Source: Puniceicoccus vermicola
GTDB taxonomy: Bacteria; Verrucomicrobiota; Verrucomicrobiia; Opitutales; Puniceicoccaceae
DNA: 64,000 bases
Reading direction: 5' to 3'
Assembly: GCF_014230055.1 (NCBI RefSeq)
Contig: NZ_JACHVA010000075.1
Location: 1 to 64,000, forward strand
The first letter of the stretch is position 1. Each line of letters opens with the position of its first letter. Shown one piece after another: positions 26,681 through 35,785 of the stretch. The notes under the pieces are model-generated. The model saw nothing but the letters and a program-made list of their open reading frames with translations, was not told the DNA's origin and searched no databases. The translations under genes and the position numbers were made by a program.

Positions 26681-29600
26681 ATGTTTACCCGTAGTATAAA
26701 AATTTTTGGCGGATGTCTGGCGACATTCCTCGTGTTGCCGGAACATGGCTTTGCGGAGTCCAAGCCTCTTCTGATCGAGGCCGAGGATTTTGAATTCCCT
26801 GGCGACTGGATTCCTGCTTGGGGAGCGGGGCAGAACTTGCTGGGAGTCGTGAGCCACGAGAGTAATCATCCCCAGGACGCCTTGACGGTAGTCGATCTGC
26901 CGGAGTCGGGTGAGTACACGATCTGGACGAACTCGCGGGACTATGCGCACGACAAGCCGAAGAGCCGTCGTTATCAGCTTCGGGTAAACCAGATCCCAAT
27001 GGATCGGGAGTCGGGTACTCATGGTGGCGAGGGATGGGCCTGGGAGCGGGTAGGGCGATTATCTCTGGAGCAGGGCGAAAATGTGCTTGAGCTTCACGAT
27101 ACGACGAATTTCTACGCTCGATGCGATGCGGTCTTGTTGACTCAAGACGCCAGCTATGACCCTAACGATGATCCCAATGTGCGCCGCTTCCGCGTTTCTC
27201 CGAAGCGAGTGGGGAGCGGTACCGATGGGGATGCCGGAGAGCCAGGAGAGGTTCGAGTTGACCAGACTTGGAAAGTTGAGGCTACCCTTGAGGGGCCTGT
27301 GGGTCGTCTGCGGTTTTTGAGTGGAGTGGATGCCGGTGGCAAGCCAAGGGTCGTCCGTCAAATCGATCTGTGGGAAGAGGAGGGGTTTATGGCGGAACCC
27401 GTCAACGCTGCGGGTGAGACACTGACACTGATCGAGGCGGATGGAGATCCCGAGATTTCCTTCGGTCGCATCATTCCGTATTGGAGCAACAATGGGAGTG
27501 TGCTTGAAGTGGGTGGAAAAACCTATCAGGTCGTCGGCGGTGATGATTTTCGGAACCCCTTCCGGGCGGGTTACGCTACGGTATTGGTTGCGCGTGCGGT
27601 CACCGATGTCACGGAGGAGGAGGTTGCCGTGCGCTACGAAGGTCCTGGGGGAGAGAAAATTGTGGGTGTGTGGAGTTTGTCGGATGAGCCGAATGTGGCG
27701 AAGGTGAGGTTCTCTTTCTCTCCGGAAAAGGCCGGTTTTTACAGCCTCGCTCTGTCTGCCTTTAGTCCTAGCGCTCGCGAAGAAGTTGCCGATGTGCAAC
27801 TGCCGCCTCTCTATCAATTTCAGCGCCTGCCGGCGAGTCCGACGCTGGTCCCCAGCACTTTGACGCCGGTGCCCGCAGCGATTGTGGAGTTCGAGGGTGG
27901 GCAACCGCAGACGGCTTTCGTCTCGGGCGATCCCGCAGCTTTTCCGCTGGAGTGGGGGACGGGGATGAGTTCCATTTACGGCTTTTCGCTGCTCAATGTT
28001 CGAGGAGAGGTTCAGTTGGGGATTTTTGCCCCTGTATTGGGAACCGAGCGTTCATACTTTGAGGAGGGCGAAGAACTCTCTGTCGATTTTATCGTTGGCG
28101 CCGCTCCGAGTGACTGGAAGGCCGTTTTCGAATTGATAACGACTGATCTGTATGGCTTTCGCGATTACCGGGAGCAATATACCGGTTCGTTGACCGACGC
28201 GGTGTTGAATATCATCGAGCTATTGGCCGATGATGATGCTTCAGGCTGGGATCCCGAGCTGAAGGGCTACTACGATATTGAAGGGGATCCACATATCAGT
28301 CCTGTGGTTGCGCAGGCTTCTCCGTTGGCAGTGTTATCGGCCGCCGTGCTGACGGAAGATGAAGACTTCTATCTGAAGCGGGCTCTACCAGGTATCGAAT
28401 ACACGCTTTCGAGACTGGGTTTCCGCTATTCCGGAAAGCCGGGTTCGCCGCACTTCAATGAAAAAAGTGATGAACAGTTTGTTCCCTTCAGTCCCCAGTT
28501 TAATACGGCTTACTATCAGGGGCTGGACGCGTTGCTCGGCGGAAAGAACCCTTGGATAGGGGAGGCTGTACTGATGGAGGGAGGGAGGCTTCGTCCTACC
28601 GCAGGCTATGCCGTACCCATGCCGGGATGGACGCAGTATCTTGCCGCCGAACGTCTGAAACCCGGCGAGGGTTATCTTGACCAAGCGATTCGGGGGGCGG
28701 ACAGATACATTGCGCAAAAGATTGATGCGCCTCAGAAGAAACCGGTGGGGGTTCGTAATTTTTACAACACGAATTTTTACCCCTATTGGTGGGATCTATT
28801 GGATCTTTATGAGATGACCGGTGATGAGAAGTATTTGGAGGCGGCGGAGGATATGGCCTACCAAACCATGGCGGGCATCCGAATTTTTCCTTCTGTTGAG
28901 GACGGGCTTATGACGATTCATCCTGGAGGAGTCTTTCAGGGGGACAGCGCCCTGCTGTGGAAAGGTCAGGAACGTTTTCGACTGGGCTTTCCGACTCAAC
29001 CCGGCGACTTTCCTGAACGCTTGGTCTCCCAGGCTCAGGTTTCTCCGGTCGGATTGGGGCTTGAGCAGCCGACAACCCTGTTTGGGGCGGAGAAAGCGAA
29101 TCGGCAGATCATGATGACCTCTTGGAGTCCCAGTCTGTTGCGACTTTACGAGCACACAGGCAACGAGCTTCTGCTGCCTTATGCGCGAAATGGGATTATC
29201 GGTCGTTTCTCCAACTATCCTGGCTATTATTTGGGGGGCTTTACGGATGTCGCTCAGCAGCCGGATTTCCCATATGTTGGCCCGGATATCTCTTCGATAT
29301 ATTTCCACCATATTCCGCCCCATCTGGCGTTTGCTCTCGACTTTCTGGTTGCGGAGGCGGTCGAGCGTTCGAAGGGGCATGTTCGCTTCCCTTGGGCACG
29401 TCAGGAGGGATTTGTTTGGTTCGATAATCGCGTTTACGGCATGGGGGAAGGGGAGATATTCGGTGAAAAGGCCCGTCTGTTTCTTAACTCCGAAACCGTG
29501 CTCTTGGATAACCAGCAAGTAAACTACCTGACTGCGAAGTCGCCGGGAATGCTCTGGATTATACTCATGAACGAGGATGCGGAGGCGGTTAACTGCGGGG

Positions 29601-30109
29601 TCTCTCTACTTGAAGGGGCCCAAGTCGATACCGCGGCCACTGGGACAGTCTACGAGATGGATGGAACGGTGAGAGAGATTGCTGTGGAAGATTCCGCAGT
29701 GAGCCTCTTGGTTCCAGCCAAGGGAGAGCTTGTTTTGGCTTTGCCGTCGCGAATTGCGGTGTCTCAAGAGGGCTACGACCGTATTCCTCCGGTGCGTGAT
29801 GGTTTTCTGAGTGTTCCGTTGGGTGAGCCTTGGGGGACTCTTTACGCTTTCCGAATTCGTTCACCTTTTGGCGTGGACTCGATCTATGCCTATACGAGCC
29901 GCTATGTGGGGGAAGGGGCTAACGTAATCTTGCGCATGCTGGACCCGCTCGAGCTTGAGGAACGGCGTTCGGGTTTTCCCTATGAGTTTACTGTTTACCC
30001 TATCAATCCGGGTGTTCCCGTTCGTTTTGAACTCGAACTGCACCGTCCAGGTGCTGAACCGGAGGTTGTGGGGCCACTTGGCTTTCCTGCTTCAGGAGTA
30101 ATGAAATAA
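26681..30109 (+). CDS. Large secreted protein with CBM-like and alpha/alpha-barrel-like regions
   Basis: Start set at ATG 26681 (MFTRSIKIFGGCLATFLVLP), which gives a signal peptide ending near GFAES; 1142 residues. The first module (about 28-150: LLIEAEDFEFPGDWIPAWG and later GENVLELHDTTNFYARCDAVLL) is a galactose-binding-like beta-sandwich. The middle (about 500-900) is helical, with repeated segments such as DAVLNIIELLADDDA, YYQGLDALLGGKNP, GWTQYLAAERLKPGEG and DLYEMTGDEKYLEAAEDMAY, typical of alpha/alpha-toroid glycosidases and lyases. The C-terminus is again beta-rich. I expect a polysaccharide-active enzyme, but no catalytic residues can be named. It has operator-like site 2 upstream. 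Confidence 0.8.
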   Translation: MFTRSIKIFGGCLATFLVLPEHGFAESKPLLIEAEDFEFPGDWIPAWGAGQNLLGVVSHESNHPQDALTVVDLPESGEYTIWTNSRDYAHDKPKSRRYQLRVNQIPMDRESGTHGGEGWAWERVGRLSLEQGENVLELHDTTNFYARCDAVLLTQDASYDPNDDPNVRRFRVSPKRVGSGTDGDAGEPGEVRVDQTWKVEATLEGPVGRLRFLSGVDAGGKPRVVRQIDLWEEEGFMAEPVNAAGETLTLIEADGDPEISFGRIIPYWSNNGSVLEVGGKTYQVVGGDDFRNPFRAGYATVLVARAVTDVTEEEVAVRYEGPGGEKIVGVWSLSDEPNVAKVRFSFSPEKAGFYSLALSAFSPSAREEVADVQLPPLYQFQRLPASPTLVPSTLTPVPAAIVEFEGGQPQTAFVSGDPAAFPLEWGTGMSSIYGFSLLNVRGEVQLGIFAPVLGTERSYFEEGEELSVDFIVGAAPSDWKAVFELITTDLYGFRDYREQYTGSLTDAVLNIIELLADDDASGWDPELKGYYDIEGDPHISPVVAQASPLAVLSAAVLTEDEDFYLKRALPGIEYTLSRLGFRYSGKPGSPHFNEKSDEQFVPFSPQFNTAYYQGLDALLGGKNPWIGEAVLMEGGRLRPTAGYAVPMPGWTQYLAAERLKPGEGYLDQAIRGADRYIAQKIDAPQKKPVGVRNFYNTNFYPYWWDLLDLYEMTGDEKYLEAAEDMAYQTMAGIRIFPSVEDGLMTIHPGGVFQGDSALLWKGQERFRLGFPTQPGDFPERLVSQAQVSPVGLGLEQPTTLFGAEKANRQIMMTSWSPSLLRLYEHTGNELLLPYARNGIIGRFSNYPGYYLGGFTDVAQQPDFPYVGPDISSIYFHHIPPHLAFALDFLVAEAVERSKGHVRFPWARQEGFVWFDNRVYGMGEGEIFGEKARLFLNSETVLLDNQQVNYLTAKSPGMLWIILMNEDAEAVNCGVSLLEGAQVDTAATGTVYEMDGTVREIAVEDSAVSLLVPAKGELVLALPSRIAVSQEGYDRIPPVRDGFLSVPLGEPWGTLYAFRIRSPFGVDSIYAYTSRYVGEGANVILRMLDPLELEERRSGFPYEFTVYPINPGVPVRFELELHRPGAEPEVVGPLGFPASGVMK

Positions 30110-30114
30110 TTTGA

Positions 30115-30136
30115 CTAAATTAAATATAGAATTTAG
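30115..30136. promoter_or_regulatory. 22-bp operator-like palindrome (site 3)
   Basis: Perfect 7-bp arms CTAAATT and AATTTAG around an 8-bp centre. It starts 5 bp after the preceding stop codon and lies about 60 bp before the ATG of the PEP-CTERM gene. Confidence 0.6.
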
Positions 30137-30195
30137 TGATTTAATGTAGTAGATTGTTTATTCCCTTCTCAAAGCACCTCAACCCTATCATCACC

Positions 30196-31059
30196 ATGAA
30201 GTATTCTGTCCTCCAATCACTCCTAGTCGGTGGCATCGCCTTGGCTGCCACCTCGGCCTCCGCCGTCGATATCTATTCCAATGATTTTAGCGGCGCTTCG
30301 CCTTTGGCGGGTTGGGACATATCCCAACCAACTGGCTCGAGTGCTGGAATTTCCAATTCCGAAGGTAACCCGCTCCCGAGTCTTGACGTCAGCGATACCA
30401 GCACCTCGGCATTTGCGGAAGCCGACTACATGGTCTCCGGCATCAGTGCGGCGTCCTCGTCGGGCGATACGCTGAGGACATCCTTCGATTGGAATATTAA
30501 TTCTTTCGCCTGCTCGTTGTCGAATACCGCTGCCAACCCACGGGTGGTTTTGCGGAATGGTGACTCGGACTTTGTCACGTTGGGCTTTGGCCGCCGGGGT
30601 GGATATCCGCAGGGAGTTGCCTTGTTCTTCTATGTCACGGAAAGCGCTGGCACCGTTATCCCTACGAGCTCAGATACAACAGCTGCAGCGATTGGCTATA
30701 ACGGTAGTAGCTGGGATGCTGGCGCTTCCTTTGGGCAATATGATGGAACAACTCCTGGGAATAACAATACGGATGGCTGGATACACTTCGAGCTAAACTA
30801 CACCTCAGGAGACGATACGATCTACGGAACGATGGTCAGAAATGATAATACGATTTCCTTCTCTTGGTCTGTGACTTCGACCACACTTGAGAGCATGGAC
30901 GAGCTTGAATTCCGTGTGATGTCGGGAAGTGCTTCAGAGGCGGAGTTCGGCATCGACAACATAGGGATCTCGGTCATCCCCGAGCCATCTCAGTCTGCTC
31001 TCGGTCTGGTCGGCGGACTGGTGGTCCTGCTCTGCTTGGGCCGTAGAGTCCGCCGTTAG
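30196..31059 (+). CDS. PEP-CTERM sorting-domain secreted protein
   Basis: Start at ATG 30196 (MKYSVLQSLLVGGIALAATS), giving a signal peptide cleaved near SASA; 287 residues. The body is a lectin-like beta-sandwich (NDFSGASPLAGWDISQ, and later DGWIHFELNYTSGDDTIYG). The C-terminus has the full sorting signal: VIPEPS, a hydrophobic segment (ALGLVGGLVVLLCLG) and an RRVRR tail. PEP-CTERM proteins are processed by an exosortase at the outer envelope or extracellular matrix; the exosortase is not in the window. Operator site 3 puts it under the same control as the surrounding carbohydrate genes. Confidence 0.9.
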   Translation: MKYSVLQSLLVGGIALAATSASAVDIYSNDFSGASPLAGWDISQPTGSSAGISNSEGNPLPSLDVSDTSTSAFAEADYMVSGISAASSSGDTLRTSFDWNINSFACSLSNTAANPRVVLRNGDSDFVTLGFGRRGGYPQGVALFFYVTESAGTVIPTSSDTTAAAIGYNGSSWDAGASFGQYDGTTPGNNNTDGWIHFELNYTSGDDTIYGTMVRNDNTISFSWSVTSTTLESMDELEFRVMSGSASEAEFGIDNIGISVIPEPSQSALGLVGGLVVLLCLGRRVRR

Positions 31060-31243
31060 TCATCGGAAGGCCAGGAGCAAAAATAGATCTGCATAGGTGG
31101 GTTTGTTTGGGGAACTGAAACATTAGATAAGACTCGTTTTTGCTGTATTTGACCATTTTGGTCAGGGAGGTGCGTTTTTGAGCATCGTGCCTCAGCAGCT
31201 CAATTGCCCTCCCTCCCTTTAGCTTAGTTCACCCCGTTGCCCG

Positions 31244-31972
31244 ATGTTACCCCGAGTAATAAGAATCCAAAGCGAGAACTCCGAATTTCAGTCTCTCGCA
31301 AAAAGAGAACGGAAGGCTCTTCTTCCTGAGTTCAGTCGAAAGACAGGATTTTCCCTCATTGAACTTCTAGTCGTGATCGCCGTTATCGGCGTCCTCGCAT
31401 CGATTGTTTATGTCGTCATCCAGAGTAGCGTGAATAAGGCCAAGACGACAAGATCGCTGGCGAACCTTCGTGAAATCAATAGCGTCGCTCTTCTCTACAC
31501 CTACGATCACTCGGGCAATTATCCTCAGACCTATGATCGCTACGACCCGTCTACCAAGACGGGAACAAACCTAGGCTGGGGTGAAAAAATCTGGCCCTAC
31601 GTTGTGGGAAGTGACGATATTCCCTGGCCCGGCTTTGGGCCACTTCAGGAGGGCACAATCTTCTGCTCACCCTTTCTCGACATGGATAATCCTATGGACC
31701 GTTCCTATGCGATGAACAAGATGGTTGAGACCTCGGTGGCTGAAAACTACGGACCAAATTATCGCAAATACAAGCAATTGGAGAACCCCAGCAAAACCAT
31801 CATCTTTTCGGACGCGGATAAAAGAAGCTCACTGACCTATGATCAGGTAAGTTTCGATAGTAACGGTAAGTTTAATGTGGTTTTTCTGGACGGGCATACT
31901 GAATCGCTTTTACCAGAAGATATTCCGGAGGACGAAACCGATATTCTTTTCAGCGGATTCGGCGACTCCTGA
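31244..31972 (+). CDS. Prepilin-type pseudopilin-like secreted protein
   Basis: 242 residues. After a basic leader, RKTG/FSLIELLVVIAVIGVLA is a type IV prepilin cleavage/methylation motif: cleavage between G35 and F36, and glutamate at +5 (E40). One TM helix follows. The C-terminal domain contains the H-x-G-type box seen in many Verrucomicrobiota and Planctomycetota pseudopilin-like proteins (IIFSDADKRSS, VVFLDGHTESLLPED). Such proteins are abundant in these phyla and of unknown function; a link to a type II secretion-like apparatus is inferred. It follows the PEP-CTERM gene by 184 bp on the same strand. Confidence 0.88.
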   Translation: MLPRVIRIQSENSEFQSLAKRERKALLPEFSRKTGFSLIELLVVIAVIGVLASIVYVVIQSSVNKAKTTRSLANLREINSVALLYTYDHSGNYPQTYDRYDPSTKTGTNLGWGEKIWPYVVGSDDIPWPGFGPLQEGTIFCSPFLDMDNPMDRSYAMNKMVETSVAENYGPNYRKYKQLENPSKTIIFSDADKRSSLTYDQVSFDSNGKFNVVFLDGHTESLLPEDIPEDETDILFSGFGDS

Positions 31973-32148
31973 GCGCACCGTTTATTTCAATATTTTTTCT
32001 TGGGTTTGCCGCATCCTTCGTTCTCCCGCTGCCCGATGCTAGTTGAAGCTACGAGATATTTACCGTATCCAAGCGAACGTAGCCATGGCGATGGGCTCTG
32101 AAGCAACTGATCTACAGTGGGAAATCGGAATGACCGATTCGAACTCAC

Positions 32149-32796
32149 TTACTCATTGCCAAATGATTTCAGGAACTCGTCTTGAATGCGTTCCTGAACT
32201 TCCTCCAGAGGGATCTTCTGGCCGAGTTCCTGTTCGAGGGAGGTTACGGTGCCGTCGGTGATGCCGCAGGGGACGATGCCGCCGAAGTGAGCGAGGTCGG
32301 TATTCACATTGAGGGCGAAGCCGTGGAAAGAAATCCAGTGGCGGGCGGCCATGCCGATGGCGGCGACTTTGCGTTTCTCGACCCACACTCCCGTGAGACC
32401 GTCGCGCCGTCCGCAGCTCAATCCGTAGGAGGAGACGACGGCGATGATGAGGTCCTCGACTTGGCGGAGGAGGAGGTGGAGGTCTCGGCTGACGGAAAGG
32501 TCGATGAAAAGGTAGCCAGTGATTTGCCCGGGGCCATGGTAGGTGATGTCGCCGCCCCGATTGGTCTCGACCACTTCAATACCATTTGCTTCCAGGAAGC
32601 TGCGGCCGGCGATCATGTGTTGCGCGGCGCCCCGCCGTTTCCCGACAGTGAAGACGGGTTCATGTTCGGTGAAGACGAGGGTGTCCGGACGTTGACCCTC
32701 CCGACGTTCTTGGAGGGTTTTCAGTTGGCGTTCCAAGGCCTCTCCGTAGCGGGTGCGGCCCCAGTTTTCAAATCGGACTTTCTCGGTCTCAGGCAT
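32149..32796 (-). CDS. lipB: Octanoyltransferase LipB
   Basis: 215 residues, the normal LipB size. Signature blocks are present: TNRGGDITYHGPGQITGY with H87, KRKVAAIGMAARHWISFHGF with the conserved K143, and GIVPCGITDGTVTSL with the catalytic C177 of the Cys/Lys dyad. LipB moves the octanoyl group from acyl carrier protein to the lipoyl domains of 2-oxoacid dehydrogenases and GcvH, the first step of lipoate synthesis. It is the last gene of an overlapping operon: its start overlaps the end of the DUF456 gene by 8 bp. LipA is not in the window. Confidence 0.96.
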   Translation of the reverse strand: MPETEKVRFENWGRTRYGEALERQLKTLQERREGQRPDTLVFTEHEPVFTVGKRRGAAQHMIAGRSFLEANGIEVVETNRGGDITYHGPGQITGYLFIDLSVSRDLHLLLRQVEDLIIAVVSSYGLSCGRRDGLTGVWVEKRKVAAIGMAARHWISFHGFALNVNTDLAHFGGIVPCGITDGTVTSLEQELGQKIPLEEVQERIQDEFLKSFGNE

Positions 32797-33298
32797 GGCT
32801 CAGGTGTCGGATGAGGAGGAAGGCAAAACCGACGATGATGAAAAAGCAAACGGCGAGTTTGGTGGCGAGGGCCACCATGGCCCCGAGAAAGGTGCCCCAA
32901 CCGGCTCGCCCCGCGTCCTTAAATCCGCGTCCCCCGAGGATCTCTCCGATAATTGCCCCTACGACCGGACCGAAAAAGATCCAGAAAAGGGGTGGGGGGA
33001 GGAAGATCCCAACGATTCCTCCGATCAAGGCACCAATCGATCCTTTCCATGTGGCCCCGTAGCGGCGGGCGCCGACGATTGAGAGGATAAAATCAAGGAT
33101 GAGGGTGAGGAGAGTCAGCCCCAGCGAGATGAGGAGAAAGGTCGTGCCAGGTGAGTCTTCGGGAAGCCAGAAATGAAAGATCGCCACTCCGGCGAAGACG
33201 AGGACCGGCCCCGGAAAAACCGGGAGGATGGTGAGGATAACCCCCGCCGCAAAGAAGAGAAGGGTCGTCGCGAGCGGGAGCCAGAGATCCGGGCTCAT
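32789..33298 (-). CDS. DUF456 family integral membrane protein
   Basis: 169 residues, mostly hydrophobic with four to five TM segments. The conserved glycine-rich repeats are typical of DUF456: IVGARRYGATWKGSIGALIG, then FFGPVVGAIIGEILGGRG and FKDAGRAGWGTFLG. Function unknown. The start codon overlaps the stop of the AsmA-like gene by 4 bp, and its end overlaps lipB, so the three are translationally coupled. Confidence 0.92.
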   Translation of the reverse strand: MSPDLWLPLATTLLFFAAGVILTILPVFPGPVLVFAGVAIFHFWLPEDSPGTTFLLISLGLTLLTLILDFILSIVGARRYGATWKGSIGALIGGIVGIFLPPPLFWIFFGPVVGAIIGEILGGRGFKDAGRAGWGTFLGAMVALATKLAVCFFIIVGFAFLLIRHLSHA

Positions 33299-35355
33299 TC
33301 GTCAGTCGAACTTTCAGGAGTTTCGGTTGCCGCCGTAGAATCGCCGGTTGTAGTCGAGCCTGCACTGGTGGCTCCAGATTTCTTATTTGTCGCTTTCGCC
33401 TTAGACTGCTTTTTCTGTTTCTTGGAGTCCTTCGACTTTGCCGAGCTCTGGGTGGCAGCATCGGTGGTATCCGAAGAACCCTCCCCAGTGTCCGCAGGCG
33501 TATTGAAGGTTTCCGTATCGGATTTGATGGCGGGTGCGTTGGAGTCTGGTGGGAATTTTCCGTTTTGTAGCCACTCTTCCGCGCCCTTTTGAAACTCTGC
33601 GTGGCGTTTGCTGTTGGAGAGGCGCCAATCATTCGTGCGGGCTCCTCCGGTGGTGGAGTCATAGGCGTTGCCGACTCCCGAGACTGCAGTTGTGGCCGAT
33701 TTTCCAACCGCACCAGAAGCGGTTTTTACGGTTCCAACCGTGGCTTCTTGGAGGCCTTGCCCAGCTTCCTTCAGATTTCCCTTCATGAGACCTTTTCCAG
33801 TATTCAGGAGTCCTTTTCCGAAGCCGAGAACGGTGTCTCCAGCTCCCTTGGCTAGATCGCCGGCAGCCCCTGTGGCGCCGGAGACGATGTCCATGCCGCC
33901 TTTAAAGGTGTTACCCGCAAGGTTGCCAATAAGTTGACCCGGGCGGCCAATGACGTTGAGCAGGGCTTTTCCACCGTTGATTCTGGGTTGGGTCGGGGTG
34001 CCGCCGATTTCAATTTTCGTGACGACATTGCTGCTACTGGTGATCTTGATTTCACCAGTCAATTTGTCGGGGGAGGCAAACCACTTTGTGTAGAGGTCGA
34101 AGGCGGGACCTCCGATGGCGCTTTGGACGCCCGTTGGAACCACCGATTTGACGGTCGAGAGTTCGAAGCCAGTCAGCTGAATGGCTCCAGCGGTGACCGG
34201 AAGACCGTCGCCGATAATGGTGGATTTGGCGACGCCGGAGAAGATGGCGTTTCCGATTTTATCCTGCTTTTGTTCAATCTCGAAGCCGAGCTTTGCGCTG
34301 ACGACCTCATCCTGGACTTTTTTCAGCAGACCATCCGGATCGAAGCCGATATCATCCGCAGTGACGTAAAAGTCGAGAAGGGTGACGTCGAGGGGCTTCT
34401 TCTTTTTGTCCTTGGGCGTGTCGAGGTAGTGAATCTTAAAATTCTTGAGCGAGAATTCTCCGATGTAGATCGGTTCGGTCTCAGAATCGGGGGCTTTGGT
34501 TTTTGCAGTCTTCGGAGTGGGCGCAGCCATGGTTTTCGTGGCTACAGTCGGGGGAGTCGCATCTGCGGTAGCGGTGGCTGTCTTTTCTTTCTTCTTTTTC
34601 TCCTTTTTGGATTTCTTTGAGGAAGTATCATTGGCCACGGGTTGGTCGGGGTCAGCGATATCCTTGTTGGTTTGGTATTCGATGATCGCGTCGGAGAGTT
34701 GAATGAGGGCGAAGTTTACGCCGGCGGGAAGATCTGCAACCGTTTCCTCGGGATTTACAGTGATCTCTCCGGAGTGAAAGTTGAAATCCTTGATCGAGTA
34801 TTGGTTGAGGGCTTTGGGATCGCTCGCATCCGAAAAAGAACCCGCCAATTGGGAGACGGTGATCTTGTCTACCTGGATGGCTTTGCCAAAGCCTCCTTCA
34901 GACGGCTCCTCGGGCGGTTTCTCTTCGTCCGAAGGTTGCATTACCTTCAAGTCTTCGAAGGAAAATTTACCGTTTTTGTCCCGGCTGGTATGAACTTCGG
35001 GAGATTCGACGGTCACCTCTCGAATGACGATGGTGTCTTTGAAAAGAGATCCAGTGTCGATGTCGATGAAAAGGCGGCCCAGCGAGAAAAGTTTCGGCTT
35101 CTCGGGATCGCCGGAAGGATCGGCGACTTGAACACCAGTCACCTCAATGTCACCTTTCCAGAGGTTGATCTTAATGTTTTCGACCGAGGCGTCGGTGCCC
35201 AAAATGCCAGGCAGCTGAGAGTTGGCGGCCCATTTGGCGGTCGGGGAAAGGAAGAAGGTCAGAAAAACTAGAATCCCCACGATGAAAATCGCGACGAGAC
35301 CAAGGAGAAATTTGAGGATCGAGAAACCCTGAGAGGAGGAGGAGGTTTTGTTCAT
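33295..35355 (-). CDS. AsmA-like / DUF748-type membrane-anchored protein
   Basis: Start set at ATG 35355 (MNKTSSSSQGFSILKFLLG), 686 residues. One N-terminal TM helix (about 10-33) is followed by an AsmA-like repeat region: VENIKINLWKGDIEVTGVQV, FSLGRLFIDIDTGSLFKDTI and VRIEVTVESPEVH-type strands. A lysine-rich, low-complexity stretch (about 245-290) interrupts it. The C-terminal part has Gly/Ala/Lys-rich amphipathic repeats (DLAKGAGDTVLGFGKGLLN) and a Ser/Thr/Lys-rich tail. AsmA-like proteins act at the inner membrane facing the periplasm and are linked to envelope lipid transport. First gene of the operon with DUF456 and lipB. Confidence 0.82.
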   Translation of the reverse strand: MNKTSSSSQGFSILKFLLGLVAIFIVGILVFLTFFLSPTAKWAANSQLPGILGTDASVENIKINLWKGDIEVTGVQVADPSGDPEKPKLFSLGRLFIDIDTGSLFKDTIVIREVTVESPEVHTSRDKNGKFSFEDLKVMQPSDEEKPPEEPSEGGFGKAIQVDKITVSQLAGSFSDASDPKALNQYSIKDFNFHSGEITVNPEETVADLPAGVNFALIQLSDAIIEYQTNKDIADPDQPVANDTSSKKSKKEKKKKEKTATATADATPPTVATKTMAAPTPKTAKTKAPDSETEPIYIGEFSLKNFKIHYLDTPKDKKKKPLDVTLLDFYVTADDIGFDPDGLLKKVQDEVVSAKLGFEIEQKQDKIGNAIFSGVAKSTIIGDGLPVTAGAIQLTGFELSTVKSVVPTGVQSAIGGPAFDLYTKWFASPDKLTGEIKITSSSNVVTKIEIGGTPTQPRINGGKALLNVIGRPGQLIGNLAGNTFKGGMDIVSGATGAAGDLAKGAGDTVLGFGKGLLNTGKGLMKGNLKEAGQGLQEATVGTVKTASGAVGKSATTAVSGVGNAYDSTTGGARTNDWRLSNSKRHAEFQKGAEEWLQNGKFPPDSNAPAIKSDTETFNTPADTGEGSSDTTDAATQSSAKSKDSKKQKKQSKAKATNKKSGATSAGSTTTGDSTAATETPESSTDE

Positions 35356-35785
35356 CGATTGATGATAGTGAGCGAAAAACGAGGATAGACAAGTGAGATT
35401 CCCCGTGGGGAGCATTCATTGCCGGTAGATTGGAGGCACTTTCGCAGGGGAAAACTGTATCTCGATGAAAATCAGTGAAATCGGTCTGTTGAGGGGAGTC
35501 ATAAAGTACACCGTTGCACTGGGACGTCCCTTTGAAAGGTAAGACGATGATCCAGAGAGCAGATGCTAGCATTTATCAACCTATTCATTCAGTTTGAGAG
35601 GCTCTGTGTAGCGGACCGTCTTTCGTTGGCGCTCGAATATGGTTTCAGCGAGGAAGACTCCTCGGGAGAAGTCCGAGATTGATTTGAAGATGTTGGCTGA
35701 CAAGATCAAGGGTCCTGAATCGAGAGAATTGCGCCTCAAGGTATTTCGCGGCGTTTTCTCCTATCGTCCCCTCAATTTGTTCCTC
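35356..35785. other. Divergent intergenic region
   Basis: About 430 bp between the AsmA-like operon and the SGNH esterase. In-frame extensions of both genes cross it but look non-coding. No clear regulatory motif was recognised. Confidence 0.4.

Noticed and set aside
27059-27904. 281-codon minus-strand frame opposite the 1142-aa protein
   Set aside because: Arg/His/Thr-rich antisense composition with no domain; the plus-strand gene has a signal peptide and consistent domains.
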